DNA of 64,000 nucleotides from Halobacillus faecis. GTDB lineage: Bacteria > Bacillota > Bacilli > Bacillales > Halobacillaceae. Of the stretch, positions 1-8,867 are shown one piece after another (position 1 is the stretch's first letter; the number at the start of each line of letters is the position of its first letter). The stretch covers positions 1 to 64,000 of the forward strand of contig NZ_BJYD01000022.1 of assembly GCF_007991335.1 (NCBI RefSeq), written 5' to 3'. The translations under genes were made by a program, and so were the position numbers. The notes under the pieces are model-generated. The model was not told the DNA's origin, ran no database searches, and saw only the letters and a program-made list of their open reading frames with translations.

Positions 1-298
1 CCGTCTTTGCTCTTAGAATGTTTCCCTCCCAATCCAATCCGTCGCCATTAGGCGCCTCCCCTTGTTCGACTAGGTTTGAAATCATCGCCTCGATTTTTCC
101 AATGAGCTTTAGGAAACTCTCTTTCATTTCTTCTGTGCTTTGTTTAGTTGCATTCGTTATTGTGGAGATCCCCTGTAAATCTCCAAGAAGAGATCCAAAA
201 AGAGTTTCTTGCCCCTTGACCTCTTCCTTTTGCTTCACATTAGGGTTCATGAACATTTTCTGAGAATGTCCCAACATCGTCATCATAGCCGTATTCAT
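1..298 (-). CDS. fliK: Flagellar hook-length control protein FliK, N-terminal part (cut by window edge)
   Basis: Only the first 99 codons are present; the frame is open to the left edge. The ATG at 298 follows a purine-rich GAGAGGGGGTG ribosome site. FliK is the secreted ruler that sets hook length and, through its C-terminal domain, switches the export gate protein FlhB to late substrates. The visible part is Met-, Lys- and Glu-rich with no recognisable domain, as expected for the poorly conserved FliK N-terminus. The assignment rests mainly on position: it follows fliJ and ylxF exactly as in the B. subtilis fla/che operon. The catalytically important C-terminus lies outside the window. Confidence 0.75.
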   Translation of the reverse strand, partial: MNTAMMTMLGHSQKMFMNPNVKQKEEVKGQETLFGSLLGDLQGISTITNATKQSTEEMKESFLKLIGKIEAMISNLVEQGEAPNGDGLDWEGNILRAKT

Positions 299-323
299 TT
301 TCACACCCCCTCTCAAGGAAGCA

Positions 324-899
324 TCAATCTTCGATAAGCAGACCGGCGATGTTTGCAGCAGCTTCTGGATCCATCTGACCGAGGATTTCTCCTCTTTCCT
401 CACTAGCTACATCATTTAAAACCTGCACCGCTAAATTTTGTTTCATACTTTGAAGAATAGGAGCTGCTTTTTCTGGGTCCATTTCCTGAAAAGATTGAGC
501 CATTTCTTTCACTTTTGAATTTTTGTTGTTCTCATCTTCTGTTCTAGCCGCTTTCAAATCAGCTTCCAACTGCACCACTTGTTGTTCTAATTCATTGATC
601 TGATTTTGCTTGCTGTCAGATTCTGATTGGAGTTCTTCCATTTCAGCTTCTTTGTTGGCAATTACCGCCTGTAAACGGTCCACCTCACCGGTTTCTGAAT
701 GGCCATCATCAGAGGAAGCTGCTTTGGATAGGCCTGGAATACGACTTGTATATTTTTCGGCTTCTTCAAAAACATTGACCCCACTCAACGTGAGAATGAT
801 CAATGTAAGCGTGATAAGAAAAACTAGGGGAAAGAAAATGGCAGCAATCATTTTAAAAAAAGATTTCTTATTTTTTTGCGTAGGGTCACTCTTTGCCAT
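324..899 (-). CDS. ylxF: MotE/YlxF-type flagellar operon membrane protein
   Basis: A 191-residue protein with a lysine-rich cytoplasmic start, one membrane segment at about residues 15-41, a Glu/Gln-rich coiled coil at about 70-125, and a C-terminal helical domain at about 130-191. That last domain resembles the MgtE N-terminal fold, with the stretch MDPEKAAPILQSM. This is the architecture of YlxF/MotE, the chaperone-like protein encoded between fliJ and fliK. Related MotE proteins in alpha-proteobacteria stabilise the periplasmic motor protein MotC; the role in Bacillus is less clear. It sits 4 bases after fliJ and 25 before fliK in one operon. Confidence 0.8.
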   Translation of the reverse strand: MAKSDPTQKNKKSFFKMIAAIFFPLVFLITLTLIILTLSGVNVFEEAEKYTSRIPGLSKAASSDDGHSETGEVDRLQAVIANKEAEMEELQSESDSKQNQINELEQQVVQLEADLKAARTEDENNKNSKVKEMAQSFQEMDPEKAAPILQSMKQNLAVQVLNDVASEERGEILGQMDPEAAANIAGLLIED

Positions 900-903
900 T
901 TCA

Positions 904-1353
904 TCACCTATTATGAAAATTTAAGTATTGCTGCATGGATAGTTCATCCATTTGTTTGTTCTCTTCACTTTTCATTAAATCCCACTGCTCATTCCGCTTA
1001 TGTTCTACAATTTTTTCAAACTTTTTCACCTCTATGTGAGCTGCAGAAAGTTTGACTTGTTTTTGCTGCATATTCTTCCTTGCTTTCTGGACCGCGGGCT
1101 GAAGTTGATCGATCGTCTGCTGTAGGCCTTGTATGTAACGTTGATGCCGTACGATGGCTTCTGCTCTTACCGTATAGTTTTTCAATTCTTCCTCAAAGCT
1201 TTTTTCCGCTATTTCCTTCTTCTTTAGACATTCATAAAGTTTTTCTGCGATCTTCTCAAAATTGTCGACAGCATCCTGATAGATTATCTGAGTCTTTTGC
1301 TTCTCTCGATCTCTCAGGTCCCTGATTCTTTGAAATGTTTGAACATCAGCCAT
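904..1353 (-). CDS. fliJ: Flagellar export chaperone FliJ
   Basis: A 149-residue, almost entirely alpha-helical and highly charged protein, the usual size and composition of FliJ. FliJ forms an antiparallel coiled coil that docks in the centre of the FliI hexamer and couples ATP hydrolysis and proton flow to flagellar type III export. The ATG at 1353 has an AGGAGG site upstream. It lies 15 bases downstream of fliI, consistent with one transcript. FliJ sequences diverge fast, so the call depends on both shape and gene order. Confidence 0.88.
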   Translation of the reverse strand: MADVQTFQRIRDLRDREKQKTQIIYQDAVDNFEKIAEKLYECLKKKEIAEKSFEEELKNYTVRAEAIVRHQRYIQGLQQTIDQLQPAVQKARKNMQQKQVKLSAAHIEVKKFEKIVEHKRNEQWDLMKSEENKQMDELSMQQYLNFHNR

Positions 1354-1368
1354 CTCTTACGGGTCCTC

Positions 1369-2673
1369 CTATACGAACAGTTTTCTCAGGTCTTCTACTG
1401 ACCTTTCAAAACTTGCCGGTTCATGTATCCCTTGTCTTAAGAATCGAGTGATGGCAGAGTGAAAGGTGATCGCTTGGTCGATTTCCTTACTCGATCCTTT
1501 TTTATAGGCTCCAATCTGTATCAGCTCACTATTTTCTTCATAAGTAGCCAACAGGCCCCGTAGCTTTTCAGCAGATTCTTTATGTTCAGGGGAAGCAATT
1601 TGCTTCATTACGCGGCTTATGGATTTTAGTATATTGATGGCTGGAAAGTGGCCTTGTTCAGCAAGTTTACGATCAAGAACAAAGTGCCCGTCGAGAATCC
1701 CTCTCACGGTATCAGATATGGGTTCATTCAAATCATCGCCATCAACTAAAACCGTATAAAAAGCTGTGATTGTACCATTCACGCTTGACCCTGTTCTTTC
1801 TAATAATTTCGGTAATAGGGCAAAAACGGATGGAGTGTAACCTTTAGTGGTAGGAGGTTCGCCTGTCGCGAGGCCGATTTCACGCTGAGCCATAGCAAAA
1901 CGGGTGACAGAGTCCATCAACAAATTGACGTTATACCCTTGGTCGCGAAAATATTCACTGATGGCTGTTGCTGTATAAGCCCCTTTCACTCTCATTAGTG
2001 CAGGCTGATCAGAAGTAGCAACGACGAGAATGGAGTTTCTCAACCCTTCTTCTCCCAGGTCATTCTCAATGAACTCTCTCACTTCCCGCCCTCGTTCGCC
2101 GATCAAAGCAATCACATTCAAATCAGCCGAACTGTTTCTGGCAATCATCCCCATCAAGGTACTTTTACCAACCCCGCTCCCTGCGAAAATACCGACTCTC
2201 TGCCCTTTTCCGACAGTTAATAAAGTATCCACAGCTCTCACGCCGACTTGAATCGGTTCATGGATGGGTGGGCGCATGAGAGGGTTGGGAGGGTTTTGAT
2301 CCGTCGGGTACCCTTTTAACCCTAAAGGCATGGCCGCTCCATCCAACGGTTGGCCTGCAGCATCCAAAATCTTCCCGATCAGCCCTACTCCCACTTGAAT
2401 TCGCATCGGTTCACCGGTGGCTTCGACAATGCTGCCAGGACGAACTTCTTTTACTTCGCGAAAAGGCATTAAGAGGATGTTTTCATTATTGAAACCGACC
2501 ACCTCGGCTGGGATCTTTCCTGTTTGTTGGGACGTATGGATATAACACAAGTCACCGACAGAAGCTTCCGGTCCCTTGGATTCAATCATTAGTCCGACAA
2601 CTCTATGAATCTTCCCATACCTTTTCATAGATTCTGCATTGGCAATCGCATCAAAGTAACGCTGGTTATTCAT
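1369..2673 (-). CDS. fliI: Flagellum-specific ATPase FliI
   Basis: A 434-residue F1-type ATPase of the flagellar export apparatus. The Walker A loop GSGVGKST is at about residues 165-172, followed by the conserved IALIGERGREVREF stretch. FliI hexamers at the base of the export gate work with FliH and FliJ. The start at 2673 is preferred over an in-frame ATG five codons upstream because AGGAG lies 7 bases before it, and it overlaps the end of fliH by 8 bases, typical of translational coupling in this operon. All core ATPase motifs look intact. Confidence 0.96.
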   Translation of the reverse strand: MNNQRYFDAIANAESMKRYGKIHRVVGLMIESKGPEASVGDLCYIHTSQQTGKIPAEVVGFNNENILLMPFREVKEVRPGSIVEATGEPMRIQVGVGLIGKILDAAGQPLDGAAMPLGLKGYPTDQNPPNPLMRPPIHEPIQVGVRAVDTLLTVGKGQRVGIFAGSGVGKSTLMGMIARNSSADLNVIALIGERGREVREFIENDLGEEGLRNSILVVATSDQPALMRVKGAYTATAISEYFRDQGYNVNLLMDSVTRFAMAQREIGLATGEPPTTKGYTPSVFALLPKLLERTGSSVNGTITAFYTVLVDGDDLNEPISDTVRGILDGHFVLDRKLAEQGHFPAINILKSISRVMKQIASPEHKESAEKLRGLLATYEENSELIQIGAYKKGSSKEIDQAITFHSAITRFLRQGIHEPASFERSVEDLRKLFV

Positions 2674-3427
2674 TTCCCATCTCCTCATTCGCCACAGAGA
2701 GCAGTTGAAGCCTGAGTTCTGATAATTGTGTATCTATACTTCCATCAAGCCTTCCAAACTGCGATTCCACAATACAGGCGTTAGGAGCTAACTCTTCATC
2801 TGCGTAAATGCTTAAATACGAAGATGGAGTGATCAACCGTTCCAGCTCGTCAGACTGTTTATAGACAAATTCATATTTTTCTGGGTGGACATACAAAGCG
2901 ACCTCTGGCTGGCCTTTGACCTCTTCGATTACTCTTTTAACCACTGGGGAAAACAAAGCGGGGTCTTCTTCAAGTTTTGCATTGAGAATTTTCTCGGCTG
3001 TTTTCATGGCTACTTCTATAATTGTTCTTTCACTATTTGTCACCATACGGTCATGCGCAGCTTTGGCTTGCTGAATGATTTCATTAGCCTGGGATAATCT
3101 GTCTTCTAAGGCTTCATGGCCTTCTTTATGACCTTGCCCGAACCCCTGGTCCATCCCTTTTTGATAGGCTTCATTTTCGATCACTTTTCTCTCTTCTCCC
3201 CAGGTTTCTTTCATAGACTGTATTTCTTCTTCTGTTGATCGCATCAGCTGATCTCTTTGAATCCTTGCTGCTTCTAAGTCTTTTTGAGCCTGGGCTAATT
3301 CTTGGTTTATTTGATGACTTTTTTGCTCCTGTTCGTTTTCCTGAACGTGCGGCTCTCGAATATGAACAGGCCTCAAACCTATGACTCTGCCACTTGATGA
3401 AGCGGCGTGCTTAGACAATGATGTCAT
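2666..3427 (-). CDS. fliH: Flagellar assembly protein FliH
   Basis: A 253-residue protein with a long Gln/Glu-rich coiled coil (about residues 25-90), a GxxxG-containing stretch (GMDQGFGQGHKEGHEALEDR) typical of FliH, and a C-terminal domain like the V-type ATPase E subunit. FliH dimers hold FliI and deliver it to the export gate. The start chosen is the ATG at 3427, with GAGGTG six bases upstream; a GTG three codons earlier is possible. The 5' end overlaps fliG by 17 bases. Confidence 0.9.
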   Translation of the reverse strand: MTSLSKHAASSSGRVIGLRPVHIREPHVQENEQEQKSHQINQELAQAQKDLEAARIQRDQLMRSTEEEIQSMKETWGEERKVIENEAYQKGMDQGFGQGHKEGHEALEDRLSQANEIIQQAKAAHDRMVTNSERTIIEVAMKTAEKILNAKLEEDPALFSPVVKRVIEEVKGQPEVALYVHPEKYEFVYKQSDELERLITPSSYLSIYADEELAPNACIVESQFGRLDGSIDTQLSELRLQLLSVANEEMGNE

Positions 3428-4424
3428 CTCCTCCACCTCTTGCTATGACGATTTCACCAACATCCTCTAAACGGCGAATGGTCGTAACCACTCTCGTTTG
3501 AGCCTCTTCCACATCCCGAAGTCTGACGGGCCCCATGAACTCCATTTCTTCTTTGAAAGTGGTCGCCATCCGTTCAGACATATTACTGAATACGATGTCT
3601 TTGACTTCTTCACTGGACACTTTAAGCGACAAACGCAGATCATCATTTTCAACATCACGAATGATCCTTTGAATCGCCCGATTATCAAGAGCAACGATAT
3701 CTTCAAAGACGAACATGCGTTTCTTAATTTCTTCCGCCAATTCTGGATCTTGTATTTCAAGAGAGTCAAGGATCGTTCTTTCTGTACTGCGATCAACACC
3801 ATTCAAAACTTCCACGACGGCTTGAATTCCACCGGTTTCTGTATAATCCTGGGTCACCGTAGTCGATAATTTTTTCTCCAGGATTTGTTCCACCTGACTA
3901 ATAATTTCAGGGGATGTTGATTCCATTGTGGCAATCCTCCGCGCCACGTCCGCCTGAAGTTCTTGAGGAAGTTCTGATAGAATCTGTCCGGACTGCTCTG
4001 GATCTAGGTAGGACAGTACGAGCGCAATCGTTTGGGGGTGCTCGTTTTGGATAAAGTTGAGAATCTGATGCGCATCTGCTTTTCTTGCAAAATCAAATGG
4101 CTTTACCTGCAAAGATGAAGTGAGGCGTCCGATAATATTAGAAGCTTCATCAGAACCGAGCGCTTTTTCTAGAATTGTCTTTGCATAGCCGATTCCACCC
4201 TGGGATATATAATCCTGGGCTAATGCTATTTGATGGAACTGCTCTAGGATTTCTTCCTTTTCTTTTTTATCTACCTTTTGTACCGAAGAGATCTCCAACG
4301 TCAATTGTTCAATCTCTTCCTCATCTAAATGTTTGTACACCTGGGCTGCAACATCTGGCCCAAGGGAGATTAACAGGACAGCCGCTTTCTGCTTGCCTGT
4401 CAATTCCGACTTTCTCAAGGCCAT
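3411..4424 (-). CDS. fliG: Flagellar motor switch protein FliG
   Basis: A 337-residue protein, the normal FliG length. It carries the N-terminal FliF-binding region, the middle domain including the EHPQTIALVLSYL segment, and the C-terminal torque domain with charged helix residues near its end. FliG sits on the MS ring and receives force from the stator units. An AAGGAGG site is 7 bases before the ATG. It follows fliF by 12 bases and overlaps fliH. Confidence 0.97.
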   Translation of the reverse strand: MALRKSELTGKQKAAVLLISLGPDVAAQVYKHLDEEEIEQLTLEISSVQKVDKKEKEEILEQFHQIALAQDYISQGGIGYAKTILEKALGSDEASNIIGRLTSSLQVKPFDFARKADAHQILNFIQNEHPQTIALVLSYLDPEQSGQILSELPQELQADVARRIATMESTSPEIISQVEQILEKKLSTTVTQDYTETGGIQAVVEVLNGVDRSTERTILDSLEIQDPELAEEIKKRMFVFEDIVALDNRAIQRIIRDVENDDLRLSLKVSSEEVKDIVFSNMSERMATTFKEEMEFMGPVRLRDVEEAQTRVVTTIRRLEDVGEIVIARGGGDDIIV

Positions 4425-4436
4425 ATAAAGACCTCC

Positions 4437-6044
4437 TTAATCTTCCGCAATCCATGATCGCAATAATTTCGCAAAATCTTCCGGTTTTTCTTTGGCCATC
4501 TTTTCCAACTGCTTACGTTTACGCGTCCCTTCATCCTCACGTTCCTCAATGGATGGGACTTCCTGTGGCTTGGCTTCTTGAACCTCTTCTTCAAACATCA
4601 TATACGCTTCTTCAACCTCTTCTTTAGTCCTTTTCCTGCGTGCAAGGACGATAAGAAGTACGATGATTGTAAATAGGAGCACACCTCCTATAACATAAGC
4701 CCAAAAAGGTACACCCTCACCTGATTCAGGGAACTCGGGGTCTCCGTTGAACTCCTGGAATACGATCGAAACTTTCTCTTGTGTATCCACTTCTCCGTAT
4801 TCGCCATTAATTGATGTTGTAATCATCGAATCAACAATGGACTGTACGCTTTCTTCAACGGTTTGTTGTTCAGCGGCGGTAAGGTATTCGATTTCTCCCT
4901 CAGGACTAACACTTTTGGTATTATCAATGGCTACTTGAATCCCTAGGTCCCTTACCTTGTATGGGCTCTCTTCAATATTTTTCTTAATTCTGTTGAACTC
5001 GTTATTAATGGTTTCGCGATTCATTTCGTAATCGCCACCTGAGCCTTCTGCTCCAGCAGGGTATTCAGGTATGTCCCCTTCTTCCGTACCTACAGGGCCA
5101 CCCTCAGGCAGACCGCCTTCGTACGTTTCTTCAATTCGTTCTACACTGACAGGCAGACCTTCCATTGTTTCAGGGTCTACAGGCTCTACCAGTTCTTCTA
5201 CACGATTTTCTTTTGTAAAATCGATATCTGCCGTTACGGTGGCAATCACTTTCTGCTGACCGATCATCATACCTAGCATGCGTTGCAATCGTTGTTTAAT
5301 GTCTCTTTCAATGTCTCTCTTTACATTCTGCTGATATGTATAGGCATTTTCAGAGCCACCCATCTGGGAATCATTTATGTCAAAATAGTTAAAATTTTGA
5401 TCCATGATGACGATATTATCTTTAGGAAGGTTCGGTACGGATTTTGAAGCTAAATTATAAAGGGCTTCAATTTGTCCATTTTCGATCTGATACCCAGGCT
5501 GTACATTGAGTACGATCGAGGCAGAGGCCGGTTGTGCCGATTCAGAAACAAATACCTGCTCTTCCGGCATATTGATCATGACTTGAGCATCCTGGATGCC
5601 TGTGATCCCCTTCATCAAATTTGCAAGTTCGGTTTGCATCGCATCCAGTTTGATGACATCAAACTCATTATCCGTCATTCCCCATGAAGTATTTCCACTG
5701 AAGAAACCATAATCAATCGTTCCACTATTAGGCAGGCCGGCGGCTGCAAGGTCCACCAGCAAACCTTCTGCCTGAGTGTCTGGAACAAGGATGGTAGCTC
5801 CTCCCTGGTCTAGTTCATATGTAATTCCTCTTGTTTCAAGTTCTGTCTTAATTTGACCAATCTCCTGTAAAGTTAGGTCTCTGTATAACGGAACCATTTT
5901 CGTCTGAGAGGCTAAAACACTTGTCAGAAGAAGGATGCAGATGATGACAGCCGCCCCGCCGATCATCCATCCCTTTTGTGATTTTTTCCGCTCTTTCCAA
6001 AAGGTTGTCAGTCTTTCCTGATATTTTTTTATTTTTTCTTTCAT
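4437..6044 (-). CDS. fliF: Flagellar MS-ring protein FliF
   Basis: A protein of about 535 residues with a membrane segment at about 28-47, periplasmic ring-building domains, an acidic low-complexity loop rich in Glu, Gly and Pro at about 290-340, a second membrane segment at about 447-470, and a cytoplasmic tail that binds FliG. FliF is the housing of the export gate and the first ring assembled. The ATG at 6044 (start MKEKIKKYQ) is preferred because GGGGGC lies 5 bases before it; an upstream in-frame ATG at 6065 lacks a clear site. It lies between fliE and fliG. Confidence 0.96.
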   Translation of the reverse strand: MKEKIKKYQERLTTFWKERKKSQKGWMIGGAAVIICILLLTSVLASQTKMVPLYRDLTLQEIGQIKTELETRGITYELDQGGATILVPDTQAEGLLVDLAAAGLPNSGTIDYGFFSGNTSWGMTDNEFDVIKLDAMQTELANLMKGITGIQDAQVMINMPEEQVFVSESAQPASASIVLNVQPGYQIENGQIEALYNLASKSVPNLPKDNIVIMDQNFNYFDINDSQMGGSENAYTYQQNVKRDIERDIKQRLQRMLGMMIGQQKVIATVTADIDFTKENRVEELVEPVDPETMEGLPVSVERIEETYEGGLPEGGPVGTEEGDIPEYPAGAEGSGGDYEMNRETINNEFNRIKKNIEESPYKVRDLGIQVAIDNTKSVSPEGEIEYLTAAEQQTVEESVQSIVDSMITTSINGEYGEVDTQEKVSIVFQEFNGDPEFPESGEGVPFWAYVIGGVLLFTIIVLLIVLARRKRTKEEVEEAYMMFEEEVQEAKPQEVPSIEEREDEGTRKRKQLEKMAKEKPEDFAKLLRSWIAED

Positions 6045-6106
6045 AGTTGCCCCCATAAAAAGCACGACCTAAGCGAATGGTTTAGTGCGAATTCAATATA
6101 GTAGCG

Positions 6107-6412
6107 TCACACTTGCATACGCATGACTTCTTTATATGCTTCTACGACTTTGCTCTGCATTTCCACAGCTGTTTTCATAGTGATGCTTGCCTTTTGTGAA
6201 GTGATCATCACATCATGCAAATCATTGATGTCTCCCTGAGCGAGAGCTTTCGTCTTATGATCAGACAGGATTTGAGCGTCGTTCACTCCTGCAATTGCAT
6301 CTTTCAACTGATTGGCAAATGTAGCATGAGCTTCACCAGGAGAAACATTTTTCTTCCATTGTGTTTGAGAAGGTTGACTTAAGGGGATTGTGTTAACTAG
6401 ATGGTTTGACAT
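6107..6412 (-). CDS. fliE: Flagellar hook-basal body protein FliE
   Basis: A 101-residue protein ending in the FliE-typical run ASITMKTAVEMQSKVVEAYKEV followed by MRMQV (split here for length). FliE joins the MS ring to the proximal rod and is exported by the type III apparatus. The ATG at 6412 has AAGGAG upstream. It lies between flgC and fliF with short gaps, as in B. subtilis. Confidence 0.93.
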   Translation of the reverse strand: MSNHLVNTIPLSQPSQTQWKKNVSPGEAHATFANQLKDAIAGVNDAQILSDHKTKALAQGDINDLHDVMITSQKASITMKTAVEMQSKVVEAYKEVMRMQV

Positions 6413-6429
6413 TATGAATTCTCCTTACC

Positions 6430-6882
6430 TTATCTCCCGATTTCCAAAGCTTTCATTAACATACTTTTCGATGCATTAACGGCTGTAACATTCGCCTCAT
6501 AAGAACGCGTGGCGCTCATCATATCGACCATTTCCTTTAGGGGATCGACATTAGGCAGTTCTACATAACCATCTTCGTTGGCATCTGGATGATTCGGGTT
6601 GTACACAAGTTTAAAAGGCTCATCATCTTCAATAATTGCTGTTGCTTTTACACCACTTCCCTGTGATGAATCAGCGGCTGCTTTATGTAAAAAACTTTTG
6701 AAGTTGTTTTCAGACGGTTCAAAAACCACCATCTTTCGGCGATAAGGCTCCCATTCCCCATTCTCATTAAGAGTGGCTCTTGTAGTATTCGCATTCGCCA
6801 TATTTGATGAAGCGACATCCATCCGTAATCTTTGAGCTGTAAGAGCACTAGCGCTGTTATTCATAGCATGAAAGATACTCAT
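6430..6882 (-). CDS. flgC: Flagellar proximal rod protein FlgC
   Basis: A 150-residue rod protein. The N-terminal helix contains the axial-protein motif SSNMANANTTR, a variant of the usual ANxANxxTxG. The C-terminal helix has the FlgC-typical MVDMMSATRSYEANVTA. FlgC polymerises with FlgB, FlgF and FlgG to make the rod crossing the cell wall. A GGGGGG-rich site precedes the ATG at 6882, 3 bases after the flgB stop. Confidence 0.95.
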   Translation of the reverse strand: MSIFHAMNNSASALTAQRLRMDVASSNMANANTTRATLNENGEWEPYRRKMVVFEPSENNFKSFLHKAAADSSQGSGVKATAIIEDDEPFKLVYNPNHPDANEDGYVELPNVDPLKEMVDMMSATRSYEANVTAVNASKSMLMKALEIGR

Positions 6883-6885
6883 CTA

Positions 6886-7278
6886 TTAGTTCCCCCCTCT
6901 GATGACAGATTCCAGGCTGCGGAACTTCCCACTCATACGATCAACCAAGGCTTGATACTGAATTTGATTTTGTGCCAGTTCATTCATTTCTTTATCAATG
7001 TCCACGTTATTCCCATTATGATTGTATTCCGTATTCGTCTTTGTAAACGTCCGATACGGTTCACGAGAGTCATTCGTAAAGGGTAAATGGCGCTCATTCG
7101 TCTTTTTAGCCTGTAGAAATGAATGTTCTTGACTCAAGACATCCTTAAATGCCACACCTTTCGCTTTGTATCCCGGCGTGTCCACATTGGCAATATTATT
7201 AGAGATTGCTCTGTTTTTAGCTGAAGAATAGTCCAAAGCATTCTCTAAGCTTGTAAAAGTGCTGCTGAAAAGAGTCAT
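6886..7278 (-). CDS. flgB: Flagellar proximal rod protein FlgB
   Basis: First gene of the flagellar operon, about 130 residues. The motif AISNNIANVDTPGYKAK marks axial rod proteins, and the C-terminal ELAQNQIQYQALVDRMSGKF matches FlgB. The ATG at 7278 is chosen because GAGGTG sits 5 bases before it and because an earlier ATG at 7299 would lie at or above the start of transcription predicted from the promoter at 7301-7328. It directly follows codY, as in B. subtilis. Confidence 0.94.
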   Translation of the reverse strand: MTLFSSTFTSLENALDYSSAKNRAISNNIANVDTPGYKAKGVAFKDVLSQEHSFLQAKKTNERHLPFTNDSREPYRTFTKTNTEYNHNGNNVDIDKEMNELAQNQIQYQALVDRMSGKFRSLESVIRGGN

Positions 7279-7300
7279 TCCTCCACCTCTATTCGACATT

Positions 7301-7328
7301 ATTCTATACTCACAGACACAATTGTAAA
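7301..7328 (-). promoter_or_regulatory. Candidate sigma-A promoter of the flagellar operon
   Basis: Read on the minus strand: -35 TTTACA (7323-7328), a 16-base spacer, and -10 TAGAAT (7301-7306). Transcription would start near 7294, about 16 bases before the flgB ATG. Sigma-D type promoters are known for this operon in B. subtilis; no clear one was recognised here. Confidence 0.5.
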
Positions 7329-7349
7329 AAAATTCGCGTACTTGTGTCT
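7314..7349 (-). promoter_or_regulatory. CodY-box-like sequence inside an inverted repeat at the flgB promoter
   Basis: Minus-strand AATTTTTTTACAATT at 7320-7334 matches the CodY consensus AATTTTCWGAAAATT at 12 of 15 positions and contains the -35 element. It lies within an 8-base inverted repeat, AGACACAA at 7314-7321 and TTGTGTCT at 7342-7349. CodY represses fla/che transcription in B. subtilis, and codY is the adjacent upstream gene here. Binding is inferred, not shown. Confidence 0.4.
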
Positions 7350-8017
7350 ATACAAAAAACCACTTTTTTACGAGAGTATTACAAACACCCCAAATGAATC
7401 AGGGACAAATTCCTCACTTTTTTACTTTTGTTTCCATGTGTCGAAATCTTTCCCATAATGAACATTATTACATAACTTTTTGTCGAATAGTGAATTTATC
7501 ATGGATATTTTTAAAACACGACATAAGATAGTGAAAATAGGTTAAATCTGTTAAAAAAAGCACGATGTAAAATACGTGTATGGGTTTATCAATTGCATGG
7601 CAAATTTCTTGAAGAGTCCGTTTAGAAATGATTTCAGGATTCGTTGCATGGTTGAGCGTCAAGAGCTGCGGGTATAGGGAAACTCCTAAATGAAATATGA
7701 TGAAACGTCGGTCACCAGTGTATCCCATCGACTAAGCGGGCGGAGATAAAGTAAAACGAAGTTGTGAGCGATTTGATGTTGCCTTATCGTACAGTAGAAA
7801 GAGAAGTCTTACTAGCCGCTGGTCGCACGAGCCGGATTTCGCAAAGGGGAACCCGATCCTTTTGAAACGAGTCTCCCCCTAAAGCCCCCCCCCTTCATTA
7901 GAAACCTCGATACGGAGTCCCCTAAGATTGTTAAGCTACTCACTCGTAACCATTCATTGACAAGGAGAACGAAGCTAAAAAGGATACAAATATTCATGAA
8001 CTACAATAAATTCATAT
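7350..8017. other. Long gene-poor interval between codY and flgB
   Basis: About 670 bases with no convincing gene. An open frame on the minus strand at 7468-7728 (86 codons) has no recognisable domain and no good ribosome site, and may be a fossil. Around 7895-7915 the sequence GAAACCTCGATACGGAGTC resembles a degenerate end of the dispersed repeat family seen at 17716-17959. A run of nine C lies at about 7885. Confidence 0.4.
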
Positions 8018-8060
8018 ATGAAAAAACCGCCACTCTATAAAAAGAGTGACGGTTTTTTAT
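8018..8060 (-). terminator. Rho-independent terminator after codY
   Basis: Minus strand: AAAACCGTCACTCTTT, a short loop, AGAGTGGCGGTTTTTTC. A GC-containing stem is followed by six T. The palindrome has T runs on both sides. It separates the xerC-codY transcript from the flagellar operon. Confidence 0.85.
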
Positions 8061-8062
8061 TA

Positions 8063-8842
8063 TTAATTCGTGCGAAGTTTTTGAAGCTCAAGTAGGAAAT
8101 TGTTATTCAGTACTTTAATATACGTTCCCTTCATTCCTAGTGAACGGGACTCGATTACACCAGCACTTTCAAGCTTTCTCAATGCGTTAACAATCACTGA
8201 TCTCGTGATTCCTACACGATCGGCAATTTTACTTGCTACAAGTAGCCCTTCATTTCCTTCTAGTTCCTCGAAAATGTGCTCGATCGCTTCAAGTTCACTG
8301 TAGGATAGAGAGCTGATCGCCATTTGTACAACGGCTTTGCTACGGGCTTCCTGTTCGATTTCTTCTGTTTTCTCATGAAGAATTTCCATACCAACGACAG
8401 TAGCACCGTATTCAGCAAGAAGTAAGTCATCTTCGTTGAAATTGCTGTTCAGGCGGCTCAGAATAAGCGTACCTAGACGCTGACCACCACCAATGATCGG
8501 AACAATTGTCGTCAGACCATTTTCAAACAACTCACGGTTTTCAACTGGGAATGCCGTGTATTCACTATTGATATCGATATCTGGTGTTGTTTCTTCAATG
8601 TTGAAAAGGTTTTGCGTGTACTCTTCTGGGAATTGACGCTCAGAAAGCATGGCCTTCATTCGCTCATTCTCAATTTCTTGATTGATAGCAAACCCTAAAA
8701 GCTTTCCTCGACGGCTTAACACAAAAGTATTTGCCTCAATTACATCTCTCATCGTTGCGGACATGTCGTTAAAGTCCACGGATTTTCCGGTTGTCTTTTG
8801 CAGCATTGCATTGATTTTACGTGCACGATCTAGTAGTTTCAT
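8063..8842 (-). CDS. codY: GTP- and branched-chain amino acid-sensing repressor CodY
   Basis: 259 residues from the ATG at 8842, the exact length of B. subtilis CodY. An AAGGAGG site lies 8 bases before this ATG; upstream in-frame starts are worse placed. The N-terminal GAF-type domain (about 1-155) binds isoleucine, leucine and valine. The C-terminal winged helix-turn-helix contains [20 protein letters not shown] (about 203-222). CodY controls metabolism, motility and competence when nutrients fall. It is last in the xerC-hslV-hslU-codY operon. Confidence 0.98.
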   Translation of the reverse strand: MKLLDRARKINAMLQKTTGKSVDFNDMSATMRDVIEANTFVLSRRGKLLGFAINQEIENERMKAMLSERQFPEEYTQNLFNIEETTPDIDINSEYTAFPVENRELFENGLTTIVPIIGGGQRLGTLILSRLNSNFNEDDLLLAEYGATVVGMEILHEKTEEIEQEARSKAVVQMAISSLSYSELEAIEHIFEELEGNEGLLVASKIADRVGITRSVIVNALRKLESAGVIESRSLGMKGTYIKVLNNNFLLELQKLRTN

Positions 8843-8867
8843 GTTCATTTCCTCCTTGTTGTTCACC

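Noticed and set aside
2666-3436. Suspected frameshifts at the fliG-fliH-fliI overlaps
   Set aside because: Each gene has its own ribosome site and full length; the overlaps are normal translational coupling.
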